From an uncultured Granulosicoccus sp. (lineage in GTDB: Bacteria; Pseudomonadota; Gammaproteobacteria; Granulosicoccales; Granulosicoccaceae), in assembly GCA_947499955.1 (NCBI GenBank), contig CANMQI010000006.1, forward strand, positions 124,001-188,000: DNA of 64,000 bases, written 5' to 3'. The position numbers and the translations under genes were made by a program. Shown here piece by piece: positions 1 through 10,009 of this stretch; position 1 is the first letter of the stretch; each line of letters opens with the position of its first letter. The notes below the pieces were generated by a model. The model had not been told where the DNA came from and made no database searches. It worked only from the letters and a program-made list of their open reading frames with translations.

Positions 1-1116
1 CTGTTCTCGGGCATGTTCATCGGCCCCACTAGCCAGGCACCTCGAATAGACGAAGCCCGCTCCGAGTCTCTCTACGAGCTGGAAATGGCTCTGTCACGCC
101 TGCCCGATGGGGACAGCAACCAGCCCTGGCTGGTCGATCGTCTGCTCAGAAACCTGTTGATCGATCTCACGGGCAATACGCACCGTACGGAAATCTGCAT
201 CGACAAGCTCTACTCCCCCGATGGCCCTGCCGGTCGATTGGGTATCGTCGAGTTACGTGCCTTCGAGATGCCTCCGCATGCTCGCATGAGCATTGTTCAG
301 GCCCTGCTGATCCGTTGCCTGATCAGCCGCTTCTGGGACAAGCCCTATCAGGGCAAGCTGATTCGCTGGGGCACCGAATTGCACGATCGCTTCATGCTGC
401 CGCATTATCTGTGGCAGGACATCCGCGATGTCATCGATGACCTGAACAGAAACGGTCTGGGATTCGATGCCGAGTGGCTGGACGCTTTCTGGGAGTTTCG
501 CTTTCCGGTCTATGGTGTCCGGCAAATCGGTGATATTTCGCTGGAACTGCGTGCGGCCATTGAACCGTGGCACGTACTGGGTGAAGAGGCCTCTGCCGGT
601 GGCATGGCCCGCTATGTCGACTCCTCTCTCGAGCGACTGCAGTTGAAGGTGAGCGGCCTGAATGACAAGCGCTACAAGATAACGTGTAACGGCTGCGTCC
701 TGCCCATGCGCAAGACCAGTGTCACCGGTGAGTATGTCGTCGGCGTGCGTTATCGCGCCTGGCAGCCTACCTTTGCGCTGCACCCCGACTTGCCGGTAGA
801 CACCCCACTGGTATTCGATGTCATCGATACCTGGGCAAATCGCAGTCTGGGCGGCTGTTCCTACCATGTCGCAGATCCAGGTGGCCGAAACTATGAAGAT
901 GTGCCGGTCAATGCCAATGTGGCAGAAGCTCGCCGATTGGCCAGGTTCGACGAAGACCATCACACCCCGGCACCTGCCGTGATCATGACCCCAGTCACAG
1001 GTGGTGCGACGCGATTCGTACCAACAGAGGCCAGTCAAGATGTCATGATCAAGGATGTACTCAGCGAGAACCACGAATACCCGTGCACAGCAGACATGAG
1101 ACAGCGAAGTCGCTGA
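1..1116 (+). CDS. DUF2126 / transglutaminase-like large protein, C-terminal part (partial)
   Basis: The frame is open from base 1 (Leu-Phe-Ser-Gly precede the first visible Met at 13), so the gene begins outside the window and only about 371 C-terminal residues are present. The stretch [16 protein letters not shown] and the following region resemble the conserved C-terminal part of large (about 1,100 aa) bacterial DUF2126 proteins (COG4196), which carry a transglutaminase-like cysteine protease domain at their N-terminus. That catalytic part is not visible here. Known relatives usually sit beside circularly permuted ATP-grasp and alpha-E proteins and are thought to modify peptides; the substrate is unknown. 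The 3' end overlaps the longest possible ureD frame by 34 bases, so it could be co-transcribed with the urease genes. The family call is firm, the function is not. Confidence 0.85.
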   Translation: MFSGMFIGPTSQAPRIDEARSESLYELEMALSRLPDGDSNQPWLVDRLLRNLLIDLTGNTHRTEICIDKLYSPDGPAGRLGIVELRAFEMPPHARMSIVQALLIRCLISRFWDKPYQGKLIRWGTELHDRFMLPHYLWQDIRDVIDDLNRNGLGFDAEWLDAFWEFRFPVYGVRQIGDISLELRAAIEPWHVLGEEASAGGMARYVDSSLERLQLKVSGLNDKRYKITCNGCVLPMRKTSVTGEYVVGVRYRAWQPTFALHPDLPVDTPLVFDVIDTWANRSLGGCSYHVADPGGRNYEDVPVNANVAEARRLARFDEDHHTPAPAVIMTPVTGGATRFVPTEASQDVMIKDVLSENHEYPCTADMRQRSR

Positions 1117-2060
1117 CTGACAGCCCCGTAGTAGCCCGGCAGCGCATCAGCGCAGCCGGGCACGTAGCTTCCAAACGATTATTGCCTGACGCACAATCCG
1201 ACACCGACACGTCGGAACGGCAATTCGATCACGATCCCGAGGACGCCGCCGGTAGCCGAAGCAGCCGGCAAGATAGACCCGCTCCCCCCCACGAATCCGC
1301 CCTCGCAGCCCTGGACCAACAAGGCAGTGCGCGCATTCGCTTCCCCAATTCGGCACGGGGGCCATTACAAGCTGTACTGATCAACACCGCGGGCGGTTTG
1401 ACCGGTGACGATGATATTCGCTGGTCAGCCACGGCTGGTGAGCAATCTCGGCTGATTATCAGCACCGCAGCCTGCGAGAAACTCTACCGCACACACGGAC
1501 CTGCAGCGCGTCAGAACACGCAACTGGTGGTCGAAAGTGGTGCACGACTGGACTGGCTGCCACAAGAAACCATTGTGTTCAACGGCTCCTCCCTGCAACG
1601 CAGTCTCGAGGTGGATGTAGCCGCCGATGCAACCGCCCTGATCGTGGAAAGCCTGGTGCTGGGCCGGCAGGCCATGCGCGAATGCGTCGTCAAACTGCAA
1701 CTGCACGACCGTTGGCGCATTCGTCGTGACGGCCGGCTGCTGCACGCAGAGGACTTGCGCCTGCAATTCAACGACCCGAAAAACGCACAGCGGCCGAGCA
1801 TGTTGCATCATTACAGTGCGCTTTCAACACTGGTTCTGGTGGCCCCCGATTCTGCCGAATCCCTGGAGATGAAAGCCGAGAGTATCCGCAGACTCTTTCC
1901 CGATGACAGCACGATCCTGCAAGCTGCGACATCGGTCATGAAGCACCGTCTCGTCATCAGAGTACTTGCCACAGACAGCCAATCGCTGCGAAAATCCCTG
2001 ATACCCTGTATCGAACATCTGAGTGACCGAATGTCAATACCGCAAGTATGGAACGTTTGA
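1083..2060 (+). CDS. ureD: Urease accessory protein UreD
   Basis: UreD (UreH) is a scaffold that binds apo-urease and, with UreF and UreG, delivers nickel to the active site. The family core is clear from about residue 72, with GSARIRFPN, then [16 protein letters not shown], and later CEKLYR and [13 protein letters not shown]. The short N-terminal core resembles the compact UreD type common in Alphaproteobacteria. It is first in a ureDABCEFG run and ends 4 bases before ureA. The start is uncertain: the ATG at 1083 lies inside the preceding gene and gives a roughly 70-residue Ser/Arg/Asp-rich leader that also spans a REP-like palindrome (1134-1161). An in-frame TTG at 1182 is an alternative. 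A run of seven C lies just before the conserved core and could be prone to slippage. Confidence 0.9.
   Translation: MHSRHETAKSLTDSPVVARQRISAAGHVASKRLLPDAQSDTDTSERQFDHDPEDAAGSRSSRQDRPAPPHESALAALDQQGSARIRFPNSARGPLQAVLINTAGGLTGDDDIRWSATAGEQSRLIISTAACEKLYRTHGPAARQNTQLVVESGARLDWLPQETIVFNGSSLQRSLEVDVAADATALIVESLVLGRQAMRECVVKLQLHDRWRIRRDGRLLHAEDLRLQFNDPKNAQRPSMLHHYSALSTLVLVAPDSAESLEMKAESIRRLFPDDSTILQAATSVMKHRLVIRVLATDSQSLRKSLIPCIEHLSDRMSIPQVWNV
1134..1161. repeat. REP-like palindrome near the ureD 5' end
   Basis: GCCCGGC (1134-1140) and GCCGGGC (1155-1161) form a perfect 7-bp inverted repeat around a 14-base loop, preceded by GTA. The layout resembles the GTAGCCCGG...CCGGGC elements common as intergenic REP sequences in gammaproteobacteria. 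REPs rarely lie in coding sequence, which argues that ureD translation starts downstream. A weaker similar sequence occurs at 28062-28082. Assignment rests on resemblance only. Confidence 0.45.
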
Positions 2061-2064
2061 CAAC

Positions 2065-2367
2065 ATGCAACTGACCCCACGCGAGAAAGACAAACTACTG
2101 ATTGCCATGGCAGCAGAAGTCGCCCGCAAGAGACTTGCGCGAGGCGTCAAGCTGAACCACCCGGAATCCATTGCCCTGATCAGCGACTTCGTTGTCGAAG
2201 GCGCACGCGACGGCAAAAGCGTCGCTGAACTCATGAGCCGTGGTGCCGAAGTCATCAGTCGTGATGACGTCATGCCGGGTATCAGTGAGATGATTCCTGA
2301 AATCCAGGTAGAGGCAACCTTCCCCGACGGGGTCAAGCTTGTCACCGTCCATCAGCCCATCAGATAA
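2065..2367 (+). CDS. ureA: Urease gamma subunit UreA
   Basis: This 100-residue protein is the smallest structural subunit of the nickel enzyme urease, which hydrolyses urea to ammonia and carbamate. It begins [12 protein letters not shown], the near-invariant UreA N-terminus, and contains [14 protein letters not shown], the VPEI-like [11 protein letters not shown] segment and the C-terminal KLVTVHQPI. Length is exactly as expected. I chose the ATG at 2065 because an upstream in-frame start would add residues from inside ureD that no UreA has. It lies 4 bases after ureD and 7 bases before ureB, consistent with a single transcript. Confidence 0.97.
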   Translation: MQLTPREKDKLLIAMAAEVARKRLARGVKLNHPESIALISDFVVEGARDGKSVAELMSRGAEVISRDDVMPGISEMIPEIQVEATFPDGVKLVTVHQPIR

Positions 2368-2374
2368 TACTGCC

Positions 2375-2680
2375 ATGATCCCAGGTGAAATCACGACCGT
2401 CGCTGGTGAACTGACGCTCAATGAAGGCAGGGAAAGTCTGTCGCTGCAGGTTGCCAATACCGGTGACCGTCCCATTCAGGTAGGCAGCCACTACCATTTT
2501 GCCGAGGCCAATCCGGCTCTGGACTTCGACCGCAAGGCCGCGCGCGGATTCAGGCTCGACATCGCCGCAGGAACTGCCGTGCGCTTCGAACCGGGTCAGC
2601 GACGCGAAGTTCAGCTTGTGGCCTTGGGCGGCGAGCGCAAGGTCATCGGTTTTCGACAGTCAGTCATGGGAGCCCTGTAA
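2375..2680 (+). CDS. ureB: Urease beta subunit UreB
   Basis: The 101-residue beta subunit of urease packs around UreC and helps recruit UreD/UreF. The start MIPGEI and the motifs [42 protein letters not shown] and VIGFR are all typical of UreB. The ATG at 2375 is used because the family begins at MIPGE. The stop overlaps the ureC start by one base (TAATG), a sign of translational coupling. Confidence 0.97.
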   Translation: MIPGEITTVAGELTLNEGRESLSLQVANTGDRPIQVGSHYHFAEANPALDFDRKAARGFRLDIAAGTAVRFEPGQRREVQLVALGGERKVIGFRQSVMGAL

Positions 2681-4392
2681 TGGCCAGGCAAATCAGCCGG
2701 CAGGCTTATGCAGACATGTACGGCCCGACAACGGGTGACCGGATACGCCTGGCAGATACCGACCTCATCATCGAGGTAGAGCACGATTTCTGCACCTACG
2801 GCGAAGAGGTCAAGTTCGGCGGCGGCAAGGTCATCCGGGATGGCATGGGCCAGTCCCAACAGACACGTGCTCAAGGTGCGGTCGATACCGTCATCACCAA
2901 CGCCCTGATCGTGGACTACACCGGTATCTACAAGGCAGATGTCGGCCTGGTCGACGGCAAGATCGCCGCCATCGGCAAGGCCGGCAATCCGGATACCCAG
3001 GACGGGGTCAATATCGTCATCGGTCCCGGCACGGAAGCCATTGCCGCAGAAGGACGTATACTCACGGCCGGGGGCTTCGACAGTCATATCCATTTCATCT
3101 GCCCGCAGCAGATCGATGAAGCCCTGTATTCCGGCGTCACGACCATGCTCGGCGGTGGCACCGGTCCAGCTCATGGCACCCTGGCGACTACCTGCACCCC
3201 GGGCCCCTGGCATCTGGCGCGCATGATCCAGGCCGCTGATGCCTTGCCGATGAACCTGGCCTTTGCCGGCAAGGGCAATGCCTCACAGCCTGCTGCACTG
3301 GAAGAGATGGTACTTGCCGGTGCGGCTGCATTGAAGTTGCATGAAGACTGGGGTACCACACCCGCCGCCATCGACTGCTGCCTGACGGTGGCCGACGAGC
3401 TCGATGTGCAGGTCATGATTCATACCGATACGCTCAATGAAAGCGGCTTTGTCGAGAGCACCATCGATGCGGTCGCCGGTCGCACCATCCACGCCTTTCA
3501 TACCGAAGGCGCCGGCGGTGGACATGCCCCCGACATCATCTCGGTCTGCGCCCTGCCCAACTTCCTGCCCTCGTCAACCAATCCGACTCGTCCCTACACG
3601 GTCAACACCATCGACGAGCATCTGGACATGCTGATGGTCTGCCATCATCTGGACAGCAATATCCCGGAGGATATTGCCTTTGCCGAGAGCCGCATCCGCA
3701 AGGAAACCATCGCCGCCGAGGACATCCTGCATGACATGGGTGCATTCTCCATCATCGCCTCCGACAGCCAGGCCATGGGGCGGGTTGGCGAGGTGCTCAT
3801 ACGCACCTGGCAGACTGCCGACAAGATGAAGAAGCAGCGCGGACGGTTGCAACAGGAAACCGGTGACAACGACAACTTCCGTGTCAAACGTTACATTGCC
3901 AAGTACACCATCAACCCGGCCATCGCTCACGGCATCAGTCGCGACATCGGTTCGATAGAAATTGGCAAACGTGCCGACCTGTGCCTGTGGCATCCGGCAT
4001 TCTTCGGTGTCAAGCCTGAAATGGTGTTGCTTGGCGGCACTATTGTCGCGGCCCCCATGGGGGACCCCAACGCCTCCATCACCACGCCGCAGCCGGTGCA
4101 CTACCGCCCCATGTTCGGTGCCTTCGGCAAGTCGCTGACCAACAGTTCGGTTACCTTCGTCTCACAGGCTGCCATCGATAACGGCTTGCAGGAAATGCTC
4201 GAGGTGGAAAAGAGGATGCTTGCCGTCAGTGATACTCGCGGTGGTATCAGCAAGGCCAGCATGATACTCAACGATGCAACCCCGACCATCGAGGTCGACC
4301 CGGAAACCTACGATGTGCGCGCCAATGGTGAATTGCTGACCTGTGAGCCATCAACGGTTCTGCCAATGGCACAACGCTATTTTCTGTTCTGA
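2680..4392 (+). CDS. ureC: Urease alpha subunit UreC (catalytic)
   Basis: UreC carries the bi-nickel active site in the cytoplasmic (UreABC)3 complex. At 570 residues it has the expected length. The nickel ligands and catalytic residues are visible: H136 and H138 in GGFDSHIHF, the carbamylated lysine K219 in LKLHEDWG, H248 in [13 protein letters not shown]274 in [15 protein letters not shown]321 on the mobile flap in MVCHHLD, and D362 in [11 protein letters not shown]. Nothing is missing, so the enzyme should be active once metallated. It overlaps ureB by one base and is followed by a short hairpin and ureE. Confidence 0.99.
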   Translation: MARQISRQAYADMYGPTTGDRIRLADTDLIIEVEHDFCTYGEEVKFGGGKVIRDGMGQSQQTRAQGAVDTVITNALIVDYTGIYKADVGLVDGKIAAIGKAGNPDTQDGVNIVIGPGTEAIAAEGRILTAGGFDSHIHFICPQQIDEALYSGVTTMLGGGTGPAHGTLATTCTPGPWHLARMIQAADALPMNLAFAGKGNASQPAALEEMVLAGAAALKLHEDWGTTPAAIDCCLTVADELDVQVMIHTDTLNESGFVESTIDAVAGRTIHAFHTEGAGGGHAPDIISVCALPNFLPSSTNPTRPYTVNTIDEHLDMLMVCHHLDSNIPEDIAFAESRIRKETIAAEDILHDMGAFSIIASDSQAMGRVGEVLIRTWQTADKMKKQRGRLQQETGDNDNFRVKRYIAKYTINPAIAHGISRDIGSIEIGKRADLCLWHPAFFGVKPEMVLLGGTIVAAPMGDPNASITTPQPVHYRPMFGAFGKSLTNSSVTFVSQAAIDNGLQEMLEVEKRMLAVSDTRGGISKASMILNDATPTIEVDPETYDVRANGELLTCEPSTVLPMAQRYFLF

Positions 4393-4393
4393 A

Positions 4394-4413
4394 CCGGTTC
4401 ACCCGGTAACCGG
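4394..4413. other. Small inverted repeat between ureC and ureE
   Basis: CCGGTT (4394-4399) and AACCGG (4408-4413) pair around an 8-base loop directly after the ureC stop. There is no T-tract, so it is not a classical terminator. It could stabilise the ureABC part of the message or mildly attenuate expression of the accessory genes. The 51-base gap here is the largest inside the urease operon. Confidence 0.4.
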
Positions 4414-4443
4414 AGCAACGCTCTTCTGTCCACGACACTGACC

Positions 4444-4959
4444 ATGAACAATCTGCACTGTCATTCCATCGAGCGCGCTGGCGATCACGATTCAGGCGCT
4501 GCACCCGTTGACAGCATCACACTCGACGAAACCGATCGTCACCGCCGTCGACTGGCCATGCACTCCGACAATGGCATTGCCTTTCTGCTGGAACTCGGCA
4601 CTGCAACCCTGCTCCGCGAAGGTGACATCCTGCGTCTGAGCGATGGCCGGGGCATCAAGGTGCTTGCGCAGCCCGAAGCCCTCTATCGTGTGTATGGTCG
4701 GGACAGCAATCACCTGCTCCATCTGACCTGGCATGTGGGTAATCGCCATCTGGCCACGCAGATTATCGGTGATCATATTCTGATTCGCCGCGATCCGGTC
4801 ATCCGCAACATGCTCGAAGAACTGGGTGCAACGGTCGAGGATGTCGAAGCCGGGTTCAATCCTGTTGGCGGCGCCTATGACGGCGAACAGGAACCCATAC
4901 ACCAGCACTCGCATGCACCGGGGCATGAGCATCACCATCATGGCCATTCGCATGACTGA
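4444..4959 (+). CDS. ureE: Urease nickel metallochaperone UreE
   Basis: UreE binds nickel and hands it to UreG during urease maturation. The 171-residue protein has the N-terminal peptide-binding half (DETDRHRRRLAMHSDNGIAFLLEL, LREGDILRLSDGR) and the metal-binding half with WHVGNRHL and the ARxxD-like FNPVGGAYD. It ends in a histidine-rich tail with nine His among the last 19 residues (HEHHHHGHSHD), typical of nickel-storing UreE versions such as those of Klebsiella. The stop overlaps the ureF start by one base. Confidence 0.95.
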   Translation: MNNLHCHSIERAGDHDSGAAPVDSITLDETDRHRRRLAMHSDNGIAFLLELGTATLLREGDILRLSDGRGIKVLAQPEALYRVYGRDSNHLLHLTWHVGNRHLATQIIGDHILIRRDPVIRNMLEELGATVEDVEAGFNPVGGAYDGEQEPIHQHSHAPGHEHHHHGHSHD

Positions 4960-5696
4960 TGAGTGACCAGGCTTCACTACGACAGTTACTGACACTGCAA
5001 TCCTGGACATCGGCCGCCTTTCCAATCGGGGCCTTCAGTTGCAGTCACGGTCTGGAGACAGCCATTCAACAGGGGCGTGTGCACGACGCCGAGAGTTGCC
5101 ACGACTGGATACACGCCATCGTCACGCAAGGCAGCGGTTGGAACGATTCCATCATCATGGCGCATGCGCATCGATTGAGTCTGTCGTCCGGCGTCGGGAA
5201 AGATGCGACCTTGCAGAAAACGCCGCTCGATCCACTGGCGCTGCGAGCACTGCGCGATCTCAATGACCTGGCCCTGGCGTTGCAATCGGGTGCCGAGCGC
5301 TACGCCGAGACCACGCAGCTGGCCGCCGCATTTCTGGGTTCTGCAGCGGCCTGGCAGAAAGGCCGGGATCATGATGACTGGCCCGAGCCTGATCAGGACA
5401 TGGCGCTACCTGTCGCCTGTGGTTGGCTGGGGGCTCTACACGACATGCCATCGCAATTACTCATCGCCTCTACCCTGCAGGCCATGGCAAGCAACCTTGC
5501 CTGGATAGCCACTCGTCTGGTCCCGCTGGGGCAGACAAGCTGTCTGCAGTTGATTGCCAGGCTCGAACCGGTCATCGAATCAGTCAGTCTGCGTGCCAGC
5601 GTCGCCCCACTGGAAGAGCTTGGCAGTGGCGCATTGCTGGCCGATCTGGCCTCCTTGCAACATGAACAACTGGCAGGCCGAGTCTGTCTCACATGA
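4959..5696 (+). CDS. ureF: Urease accessory protein UreF
   Basis: UreF is an all-helical protein that sits with UreD on apo-urease and gates the GTPase UreG during nickel insertion. The 245-residue sequence has the family N-terminal motif ([24 protein letters not shown]) and the C-terminal region with RLVPLGQT followed by helices ending near [10 protein letters not shown]. It shares one base with ureE and four bases with ureG, so translation is probably coupled across all three genes. Confidence 0.95.
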   Translation: MSDQASLRQLLTLQSWTSAAFPIGAFSCSHGLETAIQQGRVHDAESCHDWIHAIVTQGSGWNDSIIMAHAHRLSLSSGVGKDATLQKTPLDPLALRALRDLNDLALALQSGAERYAETTQLAAAFLGSAAAWQKGRDHDDWPEPDQDMALPVACGWLGALHDMPSQLLIASTLQAMASNLAWIATRLVPLGQTSCLQLIARLEPVIESVSLRASVAPLEELGSGALLADLASLQHEQLAGRVCLT

Positions 5697-6328
5697 ATAC
5701 TGGAACCATGCAAAATACGGCTGAACGTCAACCACTGCGAATCGGTATCGGAGGTCCCGTTGGCGCCGGCAAGACCCACCTGGTGGCCCAGCTATGCAAG
5801 GCACTTCGGGACCGCTATTCGATAGCCGTCGTGACCAATGATATCTACACGCGCGAAGACGCCGAGGCCCTGGTCAGAATGCAGGCACTGAGTAGCGATC
5901 GCATCGTCGGTGTCGAGACCGGAGGCTGTCCGCATACGGCCATCCGCGAAGACGCCTCCATCAACCTGCGCGCCATTGCCTCGTTGCGGCAACGCCTGCC
6001 GGCGCTGGATATCATCTTCATCGAATCCGGTGGAGACAATCTGGCCGCCACCTTTTCACCCGAGCTGGCCGATCTGACGCTGTATGTCATTTCCGTGTGC
6101 CAGGGAGAAGACATCCCGCGCAAGGGCGGCCCCGCGATCACACGCTCAGATCTGCTGATCATCAACAAGACGGATCTGGCCGTGCATGTCGAAGCCGATC
6201 TGCCCACCATGCAACGTGATGCGGCCAAGGCCCGTGCCCAGCGCCCCACTGTGTTCACCGACCTGAAACGCGGCACGGGAGTTGACGACGTCGTCACATT
6301 CATTCAATCAAGCGGCGGTCTGCACTGA
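5693..6328 (+). CDS. ureG: Urease accessory GTPase UreG
   Basis: UreG is the SIMIBI-class GTPase that couples GTP hydrolysis to nickel delivery into UreC. The 211-residue protein shows the P-loop GGPVGAGKT, the metal-binding CPH motif in [16 protein letters not shown], the [15 protein letters not shown] switch region and the guanine motif NKTDLA. It is the last gene of the operon. No ureJ, urea transporter or nickel transporter gene follows, so uptake must be encoded elsewhere. Confidence 0.98.
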   Translation: MNTGTMQNTAERQPLRIGIGGPVGAGKTHLVAQLCKALRDRYSIAVVTNDIYTREDAEALVRMQALSSDRIVGVETGGCPHTAIREDASINLRAIASLRQRLPALDIIFIESGGDNLAATFSPELADLTLYVISVCQGEDIPRKGGPAITRSDLLIINKTDLAVHVEADLPTMQRDAAKARAQRPTVFTDLKRGTGVDDVVTFIQSSGGLH

Positions 6329-6439
6329 TCACTCGGTTCTCACCCTGAATTCCTGATCGAGGATTGCAGCACACTTCCAGACAAACCTGAACGCGCTCCG
6401 GATCGAGCTCCAGTACAGTACGGAAAAAGAGGATCCGTC

Positions 6440-7129
6440 ATGTCGTTCAGTCCCGTCCGATACCGATCAGCGCTGTCAGGACTGCTGGTGGCTGCCAGTT
6501 TCACCTTGCCAGCCCTGTCTGCCATCTCACAGGAACAGCGCCCGTACCAGGTGCCCTCGTTCAAGCAGCACTGTGGCGCCACCTCACCTCGCCTGCTGCT
6601 GCTGGGTGACGACTACTTCGACCTGGATGTGAATCCTCAGGAAGCTCTTGATCTCGGCGCCACACAGCCATTGTCACAGGAAGAGCTGCTGACGGCATTG
6701 CAACCGAGAAGGTATGACGCCGGCACAGGACAGAGAACCGATTGCTTCGGCAGTGGCGACACCCTGCATCCTCGCTCCAACACCCTCACTCTGCAGGACA
6801 TCGCCAGCAGAACGATAACGGGTACACATTCGGGCGAGAATCGACCCGGTGCCACAGCCATCGTTATCGAGGCCTTCGAATACGATGAGCAGCGACGAAC
6901 ATCCCGCTCCGAATCGATGTCTGTACCGATCACGGCCATTGCCATCGAAACATTCAGCGGCCTGCTGATCAGCAGTCGTCATCGGGAACGCCAAGCCACG
7001 ACGGCAGGTTCCTACTTGCGGGAAACCGAGTTGACGGCACTGCGGACAGACAATGCGCTGATCCTCGAGCAGAACGTGTTTGTCAACGGCACGCTGGCCC
7101 AGTGGACGACCTGGCAAGTGGCTCTCTGA
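6440..7129 (+). CDS. Hypothetical secreted protein
   Basis: The 229-residue product starts with a basic stretch and a hydrophobic core ending near PALSA, a likely Sec signal peptide, so it is probably periplasmic. The mature part has a cysteine near residue 45 (KQHCGAT) and one near residue 101 (TDCFGS) that could pair. I recognise no domain. It begins 111 bases after ureG with a purine-rich GGAAAAAGAGGA just ahead of the ATG, and is followed by a 171-base gap, so it may be a single-gene unit or the tail of the urease transcript. Confidence 0.6.
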   Translation: MSFSPVRYRSALSGLLVAASFTLPALSAISQEQRPYQVPSFKQHCGATSPRLLLLGDDYFDLDVNPQEALDLGATQPLSQEELLTALQPRRYDAGTGQRTDCFGSGDTLHPRSNTLTLQDIASRTITGTHSGENRPGATAIVIEAFEYDEQRRTSRSESMSVPITAIAIETFSGLLISSRHRERQATTAGSYLRETELTALRTDNALILEQNVFVNGTLAQWTTWQVAL

Positions 7130-7300
7130 AAATCATCAAAATTTACCGTGATAGTGTCGCTCGATCGGCATTTCCGGAATTTATTTGCGCGAAACTGTGC
7201 ACTGATCAGGACAGAGTGCCGGCAATTGAAAATGGCCGATCAACCTATCTGGAAACTTGCCAATAACCTGAGATAACAGTCCTCAAGAGCTCGGCACACG

Positions 7301-8530
7301 ATGACCCCCGCGAGTTTCGCATCCAGGATTACTCAGCAACAGGAAAAGGCTTGCATCACGCTGTTGCTGGTGGATGATGATCCCGGCTATCTGGATCTGT
7401 GTCGTCGACAGCTGAGCAAATTTTCCAACATCGAATTTCTCATGGATACCGCGGCTTCGTCTGCAGAAGCCTTTCAGCGCTGCATGGAAAACGACTACGA
7501 CTGCCTTCTGGTGGACTATCAGCTCCCCGATGGCAGCGGCACCGATATTGTCGATCGTCTCAACGAATGGATCGAGCAGCAGAATGATCCTTCACTGCTA
7601 CCGCCTCCGGCCATCATTGTCACGGTCGATAGTGGCCAACATGCGCCCACTCAAGCCATTCGCGCAGGCGCTGTCGATTTCATTGCCAAGCGCAATGTCA
7701 CGCCGCAGTCGCTGAGACGGGTCATCATCAATGCCGTTGAGAAATCACGCCTCGAACTTTCAGTCGCCCAGCGCAACCTGGCACTGGAGCAGGCTTATGC
7801 CCTGCTGGAAACCGCTAATGGACAGCTGGAATCCAAGCGGCGCGAGATACTTCATTTCTATCACACGGTTTCTCACGAAGTCAAAACGCCATTGGCCGCT
7901 GCTCGCGAATTCATCTCGCTGATCAAGGACGGTGCTGCCGGAGAGATAACAGCCGAGCAACTGGTGCTACTGAACTATGCCATGGATAGCTGTGATCAGA
8001 TCAAATCGCAGTTCACCGAGCTGCTTGATCTGGCCAGGATCGACAACAACAAACTCAAGTTGAAACTGAACGTGACGCCAGTCAAGTCACTGATCGATCG
8101 AGCCGTCGCCAGCATCGTGGAGACTGCCAAGGACAAGCAGGTAAGTCTGGTCGTTACTGATTACAACACCGCGGACAGCATTCAGTGCGACAGCGATCGC
8201 ATGGTGCAAGTACTGTCCAATCTGCTGAGCAATGCCGTGAAATTCACCCTTGCCGGGGGAGCAGTTACGCTGAGTTTCACCGACAACCAGGTCAATCGCT
8301 CGGTCGGGTTCTCGGTAAGCGATACCGGTTGCGGCATCGAGAAGAAGAATGTGGAGCTCATTTTCGAGCGCCTTTATCAGATCGAGAACTCGGATGGCAG
8401 TGTCCTGCAATCAGGTTTGGGCCTGGGCCTGAGCATCTGCCGCGAGCTGTTGACTCTTCACGACAGTCAACTGAAGGTTACCAGCACAGTCGGCGTGGGT
8501 AGCTGCTTCAGCTTTGAGCTATCTCGGTGA
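7301..8530 (+). CDS. Receiver-histidine kinase hybrid, cytoplasmic
   Basis: Domain order is receiver then kinase, with no transmembrane segment. The receiver spans about residues 18-135, with acidic residues D25-D27, phosphoacceptor D72 in LLVDYQLPDG and K130. A coiled-coil linker follows at about 140-183. The HisKA domain has H192 in HTVSHEVKTP, and the ATPase domain has NLLSNAVKFT, DTGCGI, FERLYQ and GLGLGLSICRELL. A kinase with an N-terminal receiver is usually an intermediate of a phosphorelay that takes its input from another kinase. The next two genes, a lone receiver and a small helical protein, are very close (30-base gap, then 10-base overlap), so the three likely form one signalling cassette. 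The input signal cannot be deduced. Confidence 0.92.
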   Translation: MTPASFASRITQQQEKACITLLLVDDDPGYLDLCRRQLSKFSNIEFLMDTAASSAEAFQRCMENDYDCLLVDYQLPDGSGTDIVDRLNEWIEQQNDPSLLPPPAIIVTVDSGQHAPTQAIRAGAVDFIAKRNVTPQSLRRVIINAVEKSRLELSVAQRNLALEQAYALLETANGQLESKRREILHFYHTVSHEVKTPLAAAREFISLIKDGAAGEITAEQLVLLNYAMDSCDQIKSQFTELLDLARIDNNKLKLKLNVTPVKSLIDRAVASIVETAKDKQVSLVVTDYNTADSIQCDSDRMVQVLSNLLSNAVKFTLAGGAVTLSFTDNQVNRSVGFSVSDTGCGIEKKNVELIFERLYQIENSDGSVLQSGLGLGLSICRELLTLHDSQLKVTSTVGVGSCFSFELSR

Positions 8531-8560
8531 TATCGGAAACTGTCAATACAGGAAAACGTC

Positions 8561-8926
8561 ATGAAAACGGTACTACTGGTCGAAGATGATGAGAAGCTCA
8601 GTCTGGCGTTACGCTTGCGGCTCGGACACATGAACTTTCAGGTTCACAGCGTCAGCGATGCCATCAGAGCGATGGATGAGGCGGTCAAGTCGAACCCTGA
8701 TGTCGTTCTGCTTGACATCAATCTGCCCGGAGGGGACGGGTTCATGGTGGCTGAGCGACTGCGCAATCATCACGCCACCATGTCCACACCCATCATATTC
8801 ATCACTGCCAGTGAACGCTCAGAGTTCGAGAAAAGGGCCCGTCAGGTCCCCAACAGCTTCTTTCTCCAGAAACCCTTTGACGCCATCCAGCTGCAAGACA
8901 CCATGGAGGCTTGTGAATGTCTCTAG
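8561..8926 (+). CDS. Single-domain response regulator (CheY-like)
   Basis: At 121 residues this is a receiver domain and nothing else. It has the acidic pocket E8-D9-D10, phosphoacceptor D52 in VVLLDINLPGGDG, the T in IIFITASE and the conserved lysine in FLQKPFD. With no output domain it must act by protein contact or as a phosphate shuttle. It lies 30 bases after the kinase and overlaps the next gene by 10 bases, which supports function as a unit. Confidence 0.92.
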   Translation: MKTVLLVEDDEKLSLALRLRLGHMNFQVHSVSDAIRAMDEAVKSNPDVVLLDINLPGGDGFMVAERLRNHHATMSTPIIFITASERSEFEKRARQVPNSFFLQKPFDAIQLQDTMEACECL

Positions 8927-9225
8927 CCAGCAACACTACAAGCAACGATCAAGACACCAGGGATGCACCTGTGAAGTCACCTCTATCGCAATTCGTCCAC
9001 GATCTCTCTGGCTCGACTGTCACGGCCAGAGGGTTTGCCGGTGAGCTGGAAATAGCGCGAGAGCACGTCATCGGGCTGCTCGCCCGATTGCCCGCCGATA
9101 CCGATCCGGAGCTGATGAAGGAATTGACGTTTCAGCTCGAAGACGAGATGAAGCACTGTCTGTTCAGGGTTGAAGAGTCCTTGATGAAGCTGGATGGCAC
9201 CATCGACAAGCTGAAAGCCAGTTGA
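8917..9225 (+). CDS. Small helical protein, possible stand-alone phosphoacceptor (DHp/HPt-like)
   Basis: The 102-residue protein has an unstructured polar N-terminus, then two long predicted helices. The first carries SQFVHDLSGSTVTARGF, which resembles the H-box of histidine kinases (H-D/E-L with a hydrophobic run), with H28 in the phosphoacceptor position. No ATP-binding domain follows. I infer that it may be a phosphotransfer partner for the hybrid kinase and the single receiver upstream; the 10-base overlap with the receiver gene supports coupled expression. The family is not recognised by name, and it could equally be a non-catalytic regulator of the kinase. Confidence 0.6.
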   Translation: MSLASNTTSNDQDTRDAPVKSPLSQFVHDLSGSTVTARGFAGELEIAREHVIGLLARLPADTDPELMKELTFQLEDEMKHCLFRVEESLMKLDGTIDKLKAS

Positions 9226-9247
9226 GAGATTGGCGCCATCACGCCCG

Positions 9248-10009
9248 CTACTGCTTCAGCTTGTAACCGGTCTTGAACATCAGCCAGACAACGATCAGGC
9301 AGGCCACGAGAAACCCCGAGATCATGAACAGACTGAGCGTGACGCTGACGTCGGAGACTTCAAAGAAGCTCCAGCGAAAGCCACTGACCAGGTACAACAC
9401 CGGATTGAGCAAGGTCACCTTCTGCCAGAACTCGGGCAACATGCTGACCGAATAGAAACTGCCTCCCAGAAACACCAATGGTGTGATCACCAGCAGAGGG
9501 ATCAGCTGCAGTTTCTCGAAATTGTCGGCCCACAAGCCGATGATGAATCCGAACAGACTGAAGGCAATACACGTCATCAGCAGAAACACCACCATCCATA
9601 CAGGATGGGCAATATACAGATCGACGAAGAACGACGCCGTGATCAGAATGATGGTACCGATGATCAGGGACTTGCTGGCAGCAGCACCGACATAGCCGAT
9701 CAGCACCTCGAAAAACGAAATCGGGGCAGACATGATCTCGTAGACGGTACCCGTGAATTTCGGAAAGAAGATTCCGAATGAGGCATTGGAAATACTCTGC
9801 GTCAGCAAGGACAGCATGACAAGCCCCGGCACGATGAACGAGCCATAGTCGACACCTTCGACCGACTGAATGCGCGATCCTATCGCCGAGCCGAACACGA
9901 CAAAGTAGAGTACTGTCGAAATGACCGGTGAGGCAATGCTCTGCATCAGCGTCTTGCGGGTCCGCGCCATTTCATTGAAATAGATGGCCTTGATGGCTTG
10001 CACGTTCAT
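9248..10009 (-). CDS. ABC-2 type exporter, permease subunit (YadH-like)
   Basis: This is a 253-residue inner-membrane protein with about six hydrophobic segments and the ABC-2 permease pattern: N-terminal cytoplasmic [14 protein letters not shown], a segment with [21 protein letters not shown], the conserved coupling region around YEIMSAPIS, and [13 protein letters not shown] near the end. It resembles E. coli YadH. The start overlaps the stop of the ATPase gene upstream by 4 bases, so the two make one exporter. Such pairs export drugs, lipids or polysaccharide-linked molecules; the substrate here is unknown. Confidence 0.92.
   Translation of the reverse strand: MNVQAIKAIYFNEMARTRKTLMQSIASPVISTVLYFVVFGSAIGSRIQSVEGVDYGSFIVPGLVMLSLLTQSISNASFGIFFPKFTGTVYEIMSAPISFFEVLIGYVGAAASKSLIIGTIILITASFFVDLYIAHPVWMVVFLLMTCIAFSLFGFIIGLWADNFEKLQLIPLLVITPLVFLGGSFYSVSMLPEFWQKVTLLNPVLYLVSGFRWSFFEVSDVSVTLSLFMISGFLVACLIVVWLMFKTGYKLKQ

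Noticed and set aside
253-1074. A 273-codon open frame on the minus strand opposite the DUF2126 gene
   Set aside because: The plus strand has conserved family sequence across the whole stretch; the antisense frame shows no domain, no ribosome site and arises from GC-rich codon structure.
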